DNA from: SZUA-547 sp963669265
GTDB taxonomy: Bacteria > Pseudomonadota > Alphaproteobacteria > Rhodobacterales > Rhodobacteraceae
DNA: 64,000 nt
Direction: 5' to 3'
Assembly (NCBI GenBank): GCA_963669265.1
Contig: OY769916.1
Span: 620,001-684,000, forward strand
The notes under the pieces were generated by a model. That model saw only the letters and a list, made by a program, of their open reading frames with translations, was not told the origin of the DNA and did not search any database. Position 1 is the stretch's first letter. Each line of letters opens with the position of its first letter. Shown here one piece after another: positions 23,737 through 34,100 of the stretch. The translations under genes were made by a program, and so were the position numbers.

Positions 23737-25512
23737 TTAGTGATCGACCGCCGCGCCGGCCCCTTTGGGGACGCGGATGTCTTCGACCAGATGCCGGATA
23801 TGCTCCGGAACCTTCGCGGTCGAGCTCGACACCATGTAGGCGACGCCGAAGTTGATCAGCGCGCCAACTGCGCCGAACGCCTCGGGCGCGATGCCCAGGA
23901 AGTGGTTCGCCGTGATGTTCTCCAGCATGTTCGTGCCGGGGATGAAGAACCAACCCTTGTAGGTGAAGATGTAGAGAAGGGTGCTCAGCAGACCGGCCAG
24001 CATGCCGGCGATGGCACCCTTGTCGTTCACCTTGGTCGAGAAGATTCCCATCATCAGCGCCGGGAAGATCGACGACGCGGCCAGACCGAAGGCCAAGGCG
24101 ACAACCTGCGCGGCGAAGCCTGGCGGGTTAAGGCCCAACCATGCGGCGATGGAGATCGCCACGGCCATCGAGATTCGCGCAGCCAACAACTCCTGCTTCT
24201 CGGTCAGGTCCGGCATCAGCGTGCCCTTCAGAAGGTCATGCGAGACCGATGAAGAGATCGCCATCAGCAAGCCCGCCGCGGTGGAGAGCGCAGCCGCGAG
24301 GCCGCCCGCCGCCACCAGAGCGATCACCCAGTTCGGCAGCTTCGCGATCTCAGGATTGGCCAGAACCATGATGTCCCGGTCGACCTTGAGCTCGTTGCCC
24401 GCCCATCCGGCTTCGGTCGCCGCAGCATTGAACGCCTCATCCTTGGACTTGTCGTTGTAGTACTGGATGCGGCCGTCGCCATTCTTGTCGTCGAACGTCA
24501 GAAGGCCGGTGACCTCCCAGTTCTTGAACCAGTCCGGACGCTCGTCATAGGCCAGAGCTTCCGCCTGCGGGCCCTGCGGCCAGATGGTGTCGGTCAGGTT
24601 CAGACGAGCCATCGCGCCGACGCCAGGCGCCGTGGTGTAGAGAAGCGCGATGAAGACCAGCGCCCAACCGGCTGACCAGCGCGCGTCTTTCACCTTTGGC
24701 ACGGTGAAGAAGCGCATGATCACGTGCGGAAGACCCGCGGTGCCGATCATCAGCGACAAGGTATAGAGGACGATGTTGAGCGTTCCGCCGGCTTGGGCCG
24801 TGTATTGGGTAAACCCGAGCTCTTGAACCGTGGCGTCCAGCTTGGCCAGAAGCGGCGTGCCGCTGGCGACGTGATCGCCGAACAGGCCCAGCTGCGGCAG
24901 GATGTTGCCGGTCAGCTCCAGCGAGATGAAGATCGCCGGAACGGTGTAGGCGAAGATCAGCACGCAATACTGGGCGATCTGGGTGTAGGTGATGCCCTTC
25001 ATGCCGCCCTGCACCGCATAGAGGAACACGATGCCGGTGCCGATCAGCAGGCCGGTGCTCGCATCCACTTCCAGGAAGCGCGAGAACGCGACGCCGACGC
25101 CCTTCATCTGGCCGATCACGTAAGTGATGGAGGCCACGATCAGGCAGACGACCGCCACGATGCGGGCTGTCGAGGAATAGAACCGGTCGCCGATGAACTC
25201 AGGCACCGTGAACTTGCCGAACTTGCGCAGATACGGCGCAAGCAGCAACGCCAGCAGCACATAGCCGCCGGTCCAGCCCATCAGGAAGACCGAGGCGTCA
25301 TAGCCGCGGAACGCGATCAGGCCGGCCATCGAGATGAAAGAGGCCGCCGACATCCAGTCAGCCGCCGTGGCCATACCGTTGGCGACCGGATGGACGCCGC
25401 GGCCCGCAGCGTAAAACTCGCCCGTGGTGCCCGCGCGGGCCCAGAAGGCGATGCCGATGTAGAGAGCGAAGGACGCGCCCACTACGATATATGTAAGTGT
25501 TTGAAGATCCAT
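23737..25512 (-). CDS. Sodium:solute symporter, ActP-like (VC_2705 subfamily)
   Basis: Encodes 591 residues with about 13 membrane helices. SSS-family features include GRGVHPVANGMATAADWMSAASF at ~38-60 and EFIGDRFYS near residue 105. A soluble insert around residue 340-360 has DDKNGDGRIQYY, an EF-hand-like DxNxDG loop that may bind calcium; this insert is typical of this subfamily in my recollection. The small DUF4212 subunit is encoded just upstream, 16 bases away. Likely imports a short-chain carboxylate such as acetate with sodium. The surrounding ScfR, CbrA-like and DUF294 genes support a role in organic acid use. Confidence 0.85.
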   Translation of the reverse strand: MDLQTLTYIVVGASFALYIGIAFWARAGTTGEFYAAGRGVHPVANGMATAADWMSAASFISMAGLIAFRGYDASVFLMGWTGGYVLLALLLAPYLRKFGKFTVPEFIGDRFYSSTARIVAVVCLIVASITYVIGQMKGVGVAFSRFLEVDASTGLLIGTGIVFLYAVQGGMKGITYTQIAQYCVLIFAYTVPAIFISLELTGNILPQLGLFGDHVASGTPLLAKLDATVQELGFTQYTAQAGGTLNIVLYTLSLMIGTAGLPHVIMRFFTVPKVKDARWSAGWALVFIALLYTTAPGVGAMARLNLTDTIWPQGPQAEALAYDERPDWFKNWEVTGLLTFDDKNGDGRIQYYNDKSKDEAFNAAATEAGWAGNELKVDRDIMVLANPEIAKLPNWVIALVAAGGLAAALSTAAGLLMAISSSVSHDLLKGTLMPDLTEKQELLAARISMAVAISIAAWLGLNPPGFAAQVVALAFGLAASSIFPALMMGIFSTKVNDKGAIAGMLAGLLSTLLYIFTYKGWFFIPGTNMLENITANHFLGIAPEAFGAVGALINFGVAYMVSSSTAKVPEHIRHLVEDIRVPKGAGAAVDH

Positions 25513-25528
25513 GGTTTCCTCCCGCCCC

Positions 25529-25792
25529 TCAATCTTCTTCCGCGCCGTGCTCTTTATCGAGCGCGTTCATGCGGAATGCGTAGAAAAAGATCAGCGCGAG
25601 AAAGACATAGATCGATCCCTGCTGGGCGAACCAGAACCCGAGATCAGTGCCGCCGACCGCAATGCCCGAAAGCATCGGCCGGAACAAAATCCCAAGTCCG
25701 AATGACACGAACGCCCAGACAATCAGGCACATCGTGATTAATCGTATATTCGCCTTCCAATAGGCTGACGTGGTCTCGTTGTTGTCAGACAT
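25529..25792 (-). CDS. DUF4212 small subunit of the sodium:solute symporter
   Basis: Encodes 87 residues from ATG 25792. Two membrane helices (IRLITMCLIVWAFVSFGLGI and IYVFLALIFFYAFRMNALDK) and the signature FWFAQQGSIYVFLALIF near the C-terminus identify the DUF4212 family, whose members always sit beside VC_2705-type symporters. The earlier in-frame ATG at 25864 is not supported. Cotranslated with the symporter, 16 bases apart. Confidence 0.85.
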   Translation of the reverse strand: MSDNNETTSAYWKANIRLITMCLIVWAFVSFGLGILFRPMLSGIAVGGTDLGFWFAQQGSIYVFLALIFFYAFRMNALDKEHGAEED

Positions 25793-26253
25793 GGCGTTTC
25801 CCGTTCTCCTTTCTTTGCGCCGTAGCGCTTCTGCGTCGGCGCGCGGCCGACGGTCTTGCGTCACGGCGCGACGGCGCCGATCGCTTCAGGCGTCGATGCG
25901 CCTATCGCCAAACGAACCCTCGGCGCGCGAATTGTCGTCACATCGCACGCGTCCGATCCGTTATGTTTGTTTCGTGAACTCTGCATGGGCCTTGGCTTCC
26001 CTCCCAAAAGCGCGGCTCTTTCCGACGGTTGCAGACGCAACTTTGACGCGTCAGGGACAACCGAACGCCCTGTTAATAGCAAGAAATAGAAAAGAAGTGC
26101 ACAACTATCTGTTATTAAAGAGTTTTTTTGTCAATTTTTTAACCTCATAAAATGTCAAAATGTAAATTTTGTTGCAGAACACATTCGCGCGCTGCAAAAT
26201 CCCTTTGAAGATTCAGTACGCTTAGCAACCCTGCGTGAAAGGAGAGCAACGCG
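25793..26253. other. Divergent intergenic region with promoters
   Basis: The 461 bases between the DUF4212 gene and the ScfR-type gene hold no gene. The part from 26045 to 26165 is unusually AT-rich (runs such as AAAGAGTTTTTTTGTCAATTT) for the window and is a likely promoter area. GAAAGGAG precedes the ATG at 26254 by 9 bases. Confidence 0.5.
26172..26197. promoter_or_regulatory. TTGCAG-N14-CTGCAA dyad upstream of ScfR-type gene
   Basis: TTGCAG at 26172-26177 and CTGCAA at 26192-26197 are perfect inverted repeats, 57 bases before the ScfR-type start. TTTGCAAA-like half-sites are known for RamB and related ScfR regulators, so autoregulation is plausible. Not tested. Confidence 0.35.
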
Positions 26254-27657
26254 ATGGCCAGCTCGATTGTCGGGCCCCGAATACGTGAGCGCCGCCGTTC
26301 TTTGGGCATCACGCAAGTCGAGCTCGCCCGCCGAGTGGGCGTCTCCGCTTCTTATCTCAACCTGATTGAACGGAATCGGCGCCGCATCGCCGGCGCGCTG
26401 TTGCAGCGAGTCGCGCGCGAGCTTGGAATGCGTCTGGATCAGCTCGACGGCGCGGCGGAGCGGCGCCTGATGGACCGTTTGGCCGAGCTCGCGATCGAGC
26501 CCCGACTGGCCACCCATACGCCAGAGGTCGACGCGATCGCGGAGCTGATCGGTCGATACCCCGGATGGGCGGCGACTCTGGCGGTTCTGAGCCGGTCTGA
26601 GCGCGACGCGACGGAGCTGGCGCGCACCCTGTCCGACCGGCTTTCGCATGATCCGTTTCTCGGCGAGGCGATCCACGCGATGCTCACCAATGTGGCGGCG
26701 ATCCGCTCCGCGTCTGAGATCCTGACAAGCTTCCCCGATATTGAACCGGAGCGGCGTTCGCGTTTTGAGACTGCGATCTACGACGAAAGCCAACGCCTTT
26801 CGAACGTGGCCGAAGCCCTGGCGGGGTATTTCGACAAGGCCCACACCGCCGCAAGAGCCGCTACGCCGGGCGACGAGGTCGAGGCGCTGTTCGAGGCCAA
26901 TGCGAACAGGTTCGCCGATATCGAGATGGCGGCCGCGAAACTCGCGACTGAAATTCCGGAGGGAGAGGCGCCGGCGGCGCGGCGCGATGCGGCGAAGCGG
27001 CTGGTCCAGAGCTCGCTCAGCGACGCGGTGGGCGGGATCATCGCGGCCTCCGACGAAGTGGACACCGAACGCGCCGCCGCGCGCGCGAAGGAAGAACTGG
27101 AACATTATGCAATCGACGCGGCGCTGGCCCCGGAGCCCGCATTCTCCATGATCGCAAAGAGAGCGGGCTATGACGTGGAGGAGATTGCAGAGACGTTGCG
27201 CGTGCCCATTGAAACCGCGTTTCGGCGGCTGACCACCCTGCCGCGCGGCAAAGAGATCCCGCGGTTTGGCTATCTCTGCGTCAACGCGGCCGGTCAGCCG
27301 CTGGTCCGGCGAGAGATTGACGGCCTCTTCCTGCCCAGAACCGGCGGCGCCTGCCCGCTTTGGTCCGTGTTTCGCGCAATCGGGCGGCCCGGCGAAGCCA
27401 ACCGCCAGTTGGTCGAGCTTCCCTCTGGCGAGCATTACGTTTTCGTCGCCCGGGCGCGGGAAATGGGCCGCGCGCGGTTCGGATCGCCCCGCAGCTACGT
27501 CGCAGACATGTTGGCGATGACCGAAATCGACGCCCGCCAAACCATTTATGGCGAGCGCCTGTCCAACGAAGCGCCAGAGCCGGTTGGCTTCGCCTGCCGG
27601 ATTTGCCCACGAGAGGACTGCGAGCATCGCGCGATCGACCGTCTGACCGGGGGATAG
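26254..27657 (+). CDS. Short-chain fatty acyl regulator family (ScfR/RamB-like) transcription factor
   Basis: Encodes 467 residues. An XRE helix-turn-helix fills residues 8-62 (RRSLGITQVELARRVGVSAS). The long C-terminal part (DUF2083-like, ~150-460) ends with CRICPREDCEHRA near residue 445, the cysteine-containing signature of ScfR proteins such as RamB and MccR, which regulate acetyl-CoA, propionyl-CoA and glyoxylate metabolism. It is divergent from the symporter pair, consistent with control of organic acid uptake. Likely cytoplasmic, acyl-CoA-sensing. Confidence 0.85.
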   Translation: MASSIVGPRIRERRRSLGITQVELARRVGVSASYLNLIERNRRRIAGALLQRVARELGMRLDQLDGAAERRLMDRLAELAIEPRLATHTPEVDAIAELIGRYPGWAATLAVLSRSERDATELARTLSDRLSHDPFLGEAIHAMLTNVAAIRSASEILTSFPDIEPERRSRFETAIYDESQRLSNVAEALAGYFDKAHTAARAATPGDEVEALFEANANRFADIEMAAAKLATEIPEGEAPAARRDAAKRLVQSSLSDAVGGIIAASDEVDTERAAARAKEELEHYAIDAALAPEPAFSMIAKRAGYDVEEIAETLRVPIETAFRRLTTLPRGKEIPRFGYLCVNAAGQPLVRREIDGLFLPRTGGACPLWSVFRAIGRPGEANRQLVELPSGEHYVFVARAREMGRARFGSPRSYVADMLAMTEIDARQTIYGERLSNEAPEPVGFACRICPREDCEHRAIDRLTGG

Positions 27658-27744
27658 GGCTGGCCCGATGGCGCACTCTTGCGTTAGGCTGCGGCCAATT
27701 ATCACCGCTGCGGCGCGTCGCGGCGGACGGGAGGGCATACGCCG

Positions 27745-28122
27745 ATGGTCAAACGTATTCTGTTGGCCGAAGACGAACCGAATATTGTTGAATCGATCAG
27801 TTTCTTGCTCAAACGAGCGGGATTGGACGTTGATACGGAGACCGACGGCGTTGCCGCGCTTTCCAGCGCGCTCGAAAATACGCCCGACGTTGTCATATTG
27901 GACGTGATGATGCCAGGCATCGACGGGTTCGAAGCGCTGCGGCGTCTGCGGGCGGATGAACGCGGCCGCGACGTCCCGGTCGTGGTTCTCAGCGCCAAGG
28001 GCCAACGCACCATGCGAGAGACCGCCGAGGAGGCCGGCGCAAACGTCTTCATGGCCAAGCCTTTCTCCAACGCCGAGCTGGTCGACACCGTTTTGCGTCT
28101 CGCCGGTGAGGAGCCGACGTGA
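27745..28122 (+). CDS. Single-domain response regulator (CheY-like)
   Basis: Encodes 125 residues and only a receiver domain. Acidic residues AEDEPN (E9, D10), phospho-acceptor D53 in ILDVMMPG, VLSAKG and MAKPFS are kept. Its stop overlaps the GTG start of the next gene (GTGA at 28119-28122). Predicted partner of the CbrA-like kinase encoded two genes downstream. Confidence 0.85.
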   Translation: MVKRILLAEDEPNIVESISFLLKRAGLDVDTETDGVAALSSALENTPDVVILDVMMPGIDGFEALRRLRADERGRDVPVVVLSAKGQRTMRETAEEAGANVFMAKPFSNAELVDTVLRLAGEEPT

Positions 28123-28367
28123 GGCCGGCGGAGGACCGGGATCTTCGCGCGCGCAAGGCGCGGGACGCGGCGTTGATCCTGCCGCTGATGGGTCTTTTAT
28201 TGCTGACCCCGCCCTTTGCGCAGGTTTTCGCGAACGAGTCCCGCATCTTCGGCGTGCCAACGGTCGTCGCCTATGTCTTCGCGATTTGGGCCGCGCTCAT
28301 CTTCGTCGCGCTCCGCCTGTCGGCTCTGTTGAGTTCAGACGAGCCGACACAGCCAACCGACGACTAG
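28119..28367 (+). CDS. Small membrane protein between receiver and kinase genes
   Basis: Encodes 82 residues from a GTG at 28119 overlapping the receiver stop. One or two membrane helices (ALILPLMGLLLLTPPFAQVF; VVAYVFAIWAALIFVALRLS). The N-terminus is Arg-rich (DRDLRARKARD). The kinase starts 14 bases after its stop. Conserved small membrane genes in this place suggest a kinase accessory, but that is inference. Confidence 0.65.
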   Translation: MRPAEDRDLRARKARDAALILPLMGLLLLTPPFAQVFANESRIFGVPTVVAYVFAIWAALIFVALRLSALLSSDEPTQPTDD

Positions 28368-28381
28368 AGACGACGCACCGG

Positions 28382-31054
28382 ATGTTGAGCGCAAATGTCC
28401 TCGTCCTGGTGTGCGTCGCCTATGTCGCGATCCTGTTCGGCGTGGCGTGGCTGGGCGACCGTCGTGCGCGCGAGGGCAAAGTCGGCTGGCTACGCTCGCC
28501 GCTCGTCTACACGCTATCCATCTCGATCTATTGCACGTCATGGACGTTTTACGGCTCGGTCGGACTGGCCGCGCGCAGCGGGCTTGAATTCACCACCATC
28601 TATCTCGGGCCGACGCTGGTTTTCATCGGCTGGTGGTGGCTGCTCAGGAAACTCCTCCGGATCGGACGCAGCCAGCGCATCACGTCGATCGCCGATCTGA
28701 TCTCCTCACGCTACGGCAAGAGCGCCTCGCTCGCCGTGCTGGTCACGGTGATCGCTGTGATGGGCACGACGCCCTACATCTCACTGCAGCTGCAATCCAT
28801 CGCGCTCAGCTTCCAGGCGCTGACCGGCGCCGTCTCGCAAAGCGAAACCGCATTCCTCGCCGCGTGCGGCCTTGCGGTATTCACTATTCTGTTCGGCACC
28901 CGCAGTCTGGATGCGAATGAGCGTCACCACGGCGTTGTCGCTGCGATCGCGCTGGAGGCGCTGGTCAAGCTGGGAGCCTTGCTGGCGGTGGGCGTCTTTG
29001 TCACATTCGGCATCGCATCCGGCTTCGGAGACGTCTTTGAGCAGACGCCGGAAGGATTGATAGAAGCGAGCAAGGTGTTCGACGCCCGCTGGACCGCGAT
29101 GCTGTTTCTCTCGGCGACCGCCATCATCTGTCTTCCCCGGCAGTTTCAGGTCACGGTGGTCGAGAATGTGGATGAAAAACATCTCGCCACCGCATCCTGG
29201 ATGTTCCCGCTCTATTTGCTTCTGATGACGCTGTTCGTGCTGCCGATCGCGATCATTGGGCTGAACACCTTTCCCGCCGGCGCTAATCCCGACATGTTCG
29301 TGCTGACCCTGCCCCTGCAGGCCGGGCGCGAGGACTTGGCCATGCTGGCTTTTATCGGTGGTTTCTCCTCCGCCACCTCGATGGTGATCGTCGCGACCAT
29401 TGCGATCTCGACCATGGTCTCCAATCACATCATCATGCCGCTGGCGCTGGTCCTCTACCCGCAGGGCACGGAGCCCAAGGGCGATCTGCGCGGTCTGCTG
29501 CTGATGTCCCGCCGCATCGCGATTCTGGCGATCATGTTCCTCGGCTACCTCTATTTCGAGCTGACAGGAGGCTCCAACGCCCTCGCCTCCATCGGCCTGA
29601 TCGCCTTCGCCGGAATCGCCCAGGTTCTGCCCAGCCTGTTGCTGGGTCTGTTCTGGCGCGGCGCAACCAAGGCGGGCGCGCTGGCGGGGTTGATCGCAGG
29701 CTTCACGCTGTGGGTCTACACGCTCGCCCTGCCCAGCTTTGAAGGCGCGTTCCTGATGTCAGAGGCGTTCCTGCGCGATGGGCCGTTTGGAATCGGCTGG
29801 CTGCGGCCACAGGCGCTGATGGGCGTCGAAGGCTCGGATCCGCTGGTTTATTCTCTGATCTGGAGCGTTGGACTTAACCTGCTGCTCTTTTGCACGGTGT
29901 CGCTGTTCACCAAGCAGTTTCCGCTGGAGCGCCTGCAGGCGGCGCTGTTCGTCGACGTCTTTCACTCCTCGACTGAAGAGAGCCACCGCTACATCCAACG
30001 CTCCGCCGCGACCGAGGATCTGTTCGCATTGGCCCAACGGATTCTCGGCATGGGCTCCGCCCGGCGGCTCTTCGCCGAGATCGCCCGCGGACAAGGCCAG
30101 AGCGGCGTCATGCCCAGGCCGACCGACGCATTCATCGCCCGTCTGGAGAGGGAACTGGCGGGCTCCGTTGGCGCCGCCTCCGCCCACGCCATGGTCAGCC
30201 GGGTCGTCGGGGCCGAGGATGTCAGCCTGACCGAGTTGATCGAGATCGCGGATGAAACCCAACGTCTGATCGAGACCTCGCGCCAATTGTCGGAGAAATC
30301 CAGCGAGCTGGAGAAAACCCTGAACCAGCTGCGCGACGCCAATGACCGGCTTCGGACGCTGGACGCGCAGAAGGACGAGTTCCTGAGCCAGATCAGCCAT
30401 GAGCTGCGCACGCCGATGACCTCCGTGCGGTCCTTCTCTGAAATCCTGCTGGGCGAGGATGAGCCGACTTCTGACGAGGCGAAGCAATTCATCGCGATCA
30501 TCCATTCGGAAAGCCTGCGTCTGACTCGCTTGCTTGACGAGTTGCTGGATCTCAGTCGGTTGGAATCCGGCACAGCCTCCATGCCGACCGAACCGCTCGA
30601 TCCGTCGGCCGAGGTTGAAGCGGTGGTCGCGTCCATGGCGCCGCTGTTTGACGAGGAAGGCGTTAAGATCACCGTCGGCGACTTGCCGCGCGACGTGCTG
30701 GTAATGGCCAATTCCGACCGGTTGCGCCAAGTGCTGATCAACCTGCTGACCAACGCCGTCAAATACAACGACTCCGACCAGCCGGCGATCTCGGTGGAGG
30801 CCCGGGCGCGTCGACGGCGTTTCGAGGTGGATGTGATCGACAATGGCGGCGGCGTCAGTCGGGACGAGGCCGAGTTGATCTTCGAGAAATTTGCGCGCGG
30901 CGTGCGTTCGCGCAATGAACAGGGCGCGGGCCTCGGCCTGCCAATCAGCCGCGCGATCATGCAGAGCATGGGCGGCGATCTGACCGTAGAGTTCAAGACC
31001 GGCGGCGCCAGCTTCTTCCGGCTGTCGATCGGACGTCATCGCGGCGCGGTCTAG
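28382..31054 (+). CDS. CbrA/CrbS-like symporter-fused sensor histidine kinase
   Basis: Encodes 890 residues from ATG 28382; the frame is open further upstream but in another gene's territory. Residues ~1-490 form the SSS-type transmembrane region (13 helices; YTLSISIYCTSWTFYGSVGL at ~40-59). A cytoplasmic linker follows, then the HisKA box SQISHELRTPM with His673 and a HATPase domain (VLINLLTNAVKYN; GAGLGLPISRAIM). CbrA, CrbS and related kinases sense short-chain acids or amino acids through the transporter-like part. Here it is linked with receivers, an ScfR regulator and an ActP-like symporter, suggesting an acetate switch. No receiver domain is fused. Confidence 0.88.
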   Translation: MLSANVLVLVCVAYVAILFGVAWLGDRRAREGKVGWLRSPLVYTLSISIYCTSWTFYGSVGLAARSGLEFTTIYLGPTLVFIGWWWLLRKLLRIGRSQRITSIADLISSRYGKSASLAVLVTVIAVMGTTPYISLQLQSIALSFQALTGAVSQSETAFLAACGLAVFTILFGTRSLDANERHHGVVAAIALEALVKLGALLAVGVFVTFGIASGFGDVFEQTPEGLIEASKVFDARWTAMLFLSATAIICLPRQFQVTVVENVDEKHLATASWMFPLYLLLMTLFVLPIAIIGLNTFPAGANPDMFVLTLPLQAGREDLAMLAFIGGFSSATSMVIVATIAISTMVSNHIIMPLALVLYPQGTEPKGDLRGLLLMSRRIAILAIMFLGYLYFELTGGSNALASIGLIAFAGIAQVLPSLLLGLFWRGATKAGALAGLIAGFTLWVYTLALPSFEGAFLMSEAFLRDGPFGIGWLRPQALMGVEGSDPLVYSLIWSVGLNLLLFCTVSLFTKQFPLERLQAALFVDVFHSSTEESHRYIQRSAATEDLFALAQRILGMGSARRLFAEIARGQGQSGVMPRPTDAFIARLERELAGSVGAASAHAMVSRVVGAEDVSLTELIEIADETQRLIETSRQLSEKSSELEKTLNQLRDANDRLRTLDAQKDEFLSQISHELRTPMTSVRSFSEILLGEDEPTSDEAKQFIAIIHSESLRLTRLLDELLDLSRLESGTASMPTEPLDPSAEVEAVVASMAPLFDEEGVKITVGDLPRDVLVMANSDRLRQVLINLLTNAVKYNDSDQPAISVEARARRRRFEVDVIDNGGGVSRDEAELIFEKFARGVRSRNEQGAGLGLPISRAIMQSMGGDLTVEFKTGGASFFRLSIGRHRGAV

Positions 31055-31199
31055 GTGCCGGACCGCGCGCAAAGAGCGCGCCTTAACACCGAATCTTTGA
31101 GATATTATATAAAGTGACAGGCGCAGTCCCATCGCGCCGGATCATGAGTTTATTTTCAACGGTTTACGCCGTCAGGCGCTTGAGGGGAGAGCGATTCCA

Positions 31200-34100
31200 A
31201 TGGCCAAGAAAACACCCGCCGACTGGAAGAAAGAGGGCGAAAAGCTCAAAGGGATCCTCGCCGCCGCCAAGAAGAAGCCGCAAAATTTCGGCTTGGTCGA
31301 ACTGGCCGAAGGCATGTGCCTGGAGGCGCACGCCCTGCATCCGGTCAATAAACTCGCGCTGGCCGCGAAGAAGGCCGATGGCGCCAAAAAAGCGAATTGC
31401 GTCACGGGTAGCTTTGAGGTGAACGGAAAACTGATGGTTTTCAACTGCCTGGAGGACAAACTTCCAGGCGGCATGGACGTCAAATTCAAGCAATTTCTGA
31501 AGAAGGCCGACCACGGCGCCTGGAAAGCCAAGTTCATCGTCAAGGGTGAAGACCAAAACGGCGGCGGAACAGCACCCGAGCCGCAAGACGATGGGGCGCC
31601 GAAGCGTCCACAAGTTCAGGAAGAGCCGGTCGGCGAGGATCCAAAGACGGTAAAGGGCGAAGAAGAAGCCCCCAAAGACGGCAAGAAAAGGGACGTTCCG
31701 TCGAAAGAACAGCTGGCCACCGACCTGAAGCATATGACGGAGATCTTCAAGCTCAGCTTCGAGTCGATGTCGCCGGAGGACGCGAAGGAGATCAAGGCCG
31801 CGCTCAAGGCCATCGCCGCGGCGATCTCGTCTGGCGATCTGGTCTCGGCTCAGAACATGTCGAACAAGCTGACCATGGTGACCGGCGTCAACGGATCCAG
31901 CCCGATGGAGCCGATTTCCTATGTGTCCCAGACTAGCGACAAGAAGGGCAAGTCCAGCGGCCGAGGGGGCGATGACGCCAAGCGCAAGAAGGAGCTGAAG
32001 AAGTCCTTCGACGGGTTGAAGCCGGATTTGCGCGACGCGGTCGCCAAGGCCGAAGGGGCTGAAAAGGCTGAAATCGGCAAGCTGGTCAAAGGGTTCGACA
32101 AGAATCTTAAGGCCGGCAAGCTGGACGAGGCCGAGGAGAACCTGAATGCGTTGAAGACCAAACTCTCCGGCGGACAGGAAGCCAAGACCGGCGGTGGCGA
32201 AGACGAGGATGACGACAGCTTGCTCGACGACATCTCCGATTTCGTCGGCACGGTGAAAGACAAGATCGACGAAAAGATTGAGGAGACGAAAGAAGATTTC
32301 GAAGAGTTCGTCGAGGACGTCAAAGAGGGCGTCGAGGATGTGGTGACGGACGTGAAGGACGCCTTCGGGATCCTAAGCGAGGAAGACGAAAAACGTCAGG
32401 AGAAGCTGAAAGCGCTGAATGTGCCGGAAGGCCGGCAGATGGCGCTGATCAAGCTCGCCAGAGACAATCCCAAAACCTATGACAGCGCCGTCAAGGCTCT
32501 GACATCGCTGGAGAAAACCCACAAGGATGTCGACGTCTCGCCGCAGGGCGTCAGCAACGCCGTCAAGGCGGTCGCCGACGCGCAGGTCGAGCAGGACACC
32601 GCGCTGAAAGCGTGGCAGGACGCCAATAAGGAGACGAAGGAGAAACAGAAGGAGCTCGACGAGAAGAAGAAGGCGGAGAAGGACGAGCAGGCGAAGGTCG
32701 ACGCCGCGCAGAAAGCGCTGGACGAATTCCAGGCGAAGGTCCCCGAGGATCTCAGCACGCTGAGCAAGACCGAGCGTGACAAGATGGCCGCCGAAAGCGA
32801 GAAGCTGATCAACGCGCTGGGCGACGCGAAAAAGCTGCTAAAGACCGCGAGCGACGCGACCAAAGCCGCCCAGGGCGCGTATGACACCGCCGCCGCGGAC
32901 AAGCAGGCCAAGGCGAATGTCTGGTTCGCCAAGCGCGATGCGACCAACGCCGCGAAGGCCCATGAGGCGAAACTGCAGGAAAAGAAATCCCTGCTCGACG
33001 CCCTCTCCTTCGGGCCGCTTTCCGCCAACGCGAAAAAGCCGATGGACGACGCGTCGGTGGCGAAATTCGTGGACGCTTATACCAAGGATCCCAAAACCGC
33101 CTCCGCAGCCGTCAAACTGGCGGGCCAGGTCGAGGATCCGAAGCTGATCGCCGACAATGTCGGCATGATGTGCGACAAGGTCGCCGACGGGTTCGCCGAC
33201 AAGGACGGCAAAAAACTTAAGGCCACCACCGAAGAGCTTCAGCTCATGGCCGAAAACGCGCTCAAGAACGGCGCGCGGATGGGGCCCGAGTATTTCAAAA
33301 ATTTCGAGAAATACCTCGAATCCGGCAAGCAGCTTGAGCCGGATGATTGCGCCCCGACCGGGATGAAGGAAGGCTCGGAGGAGTTCAAGAAGAAGCTCGC
33401 CCTCAATCGCGCCGGCAAGATGTCGGATGCGCTGATCGGCGAGGACGGCAAGGTCGATCCGGACTCGAAAGAGGCCAAAGAGGCGATGGAGCACATGATG
33501 TTCCATCCGGGTTCGCTGAAGCAGCCCGCCCCCGCGATGACCGACTCTATGTCCAAGCTGATGGACGATTTCCGCGATCCCAAGAAGGGACCGGAGATGC
33601 AGGGCGTTCTCGACGGCATCAAAGAGCCGACGAAGTGCCTGTCGGCGCACAGCCTGGTAGCCGCCACGATCGGCAAGGAAGGCTCCGCCGTCGATGCGAA
33701 GGACATCAAGAAATCGGTCATGTCCGCCATGCTGACGCCGCTGGCGCAGGGTCCTGTCGGCTCCTGCTTCTCAACCGGTCCGGCGCGAGCCGTTCGCGAG
33801 CAGGATCCGGTCAAGGCCATGAAGGACATGACCAACATCGCGACCACCGGCATTTACAAGCCGGCCAAGGGCGATCCGATTCCCGCCATCATGGGCTTGC
33901 CCAAGGGCGAGAACCCGCTGATGCGGAGCTACGAATACTCCATCGCCACGGCGGGCGCTGAGCTGGAGGACAGCCGTGAGAACCAGAACCTGCGCAAGGG
34001 CCTGTTCAATTCCGCTTCCGGCGAGACGAGCCTGAACGATCTGAAGGACATCGTCGGCTCGACCAAGTGGAACAACGAGGTTCAAGGCAAGGTGCAGGAG

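Noticed and set aside
26155..28260. Long 701-residue frame on the minus strand
   Set aside because: It lies antisense to the ScfR-type and response-regulator genes, has Arg/Ala/Gly-rich composition and no motif; a GC-rich-genome shadow.
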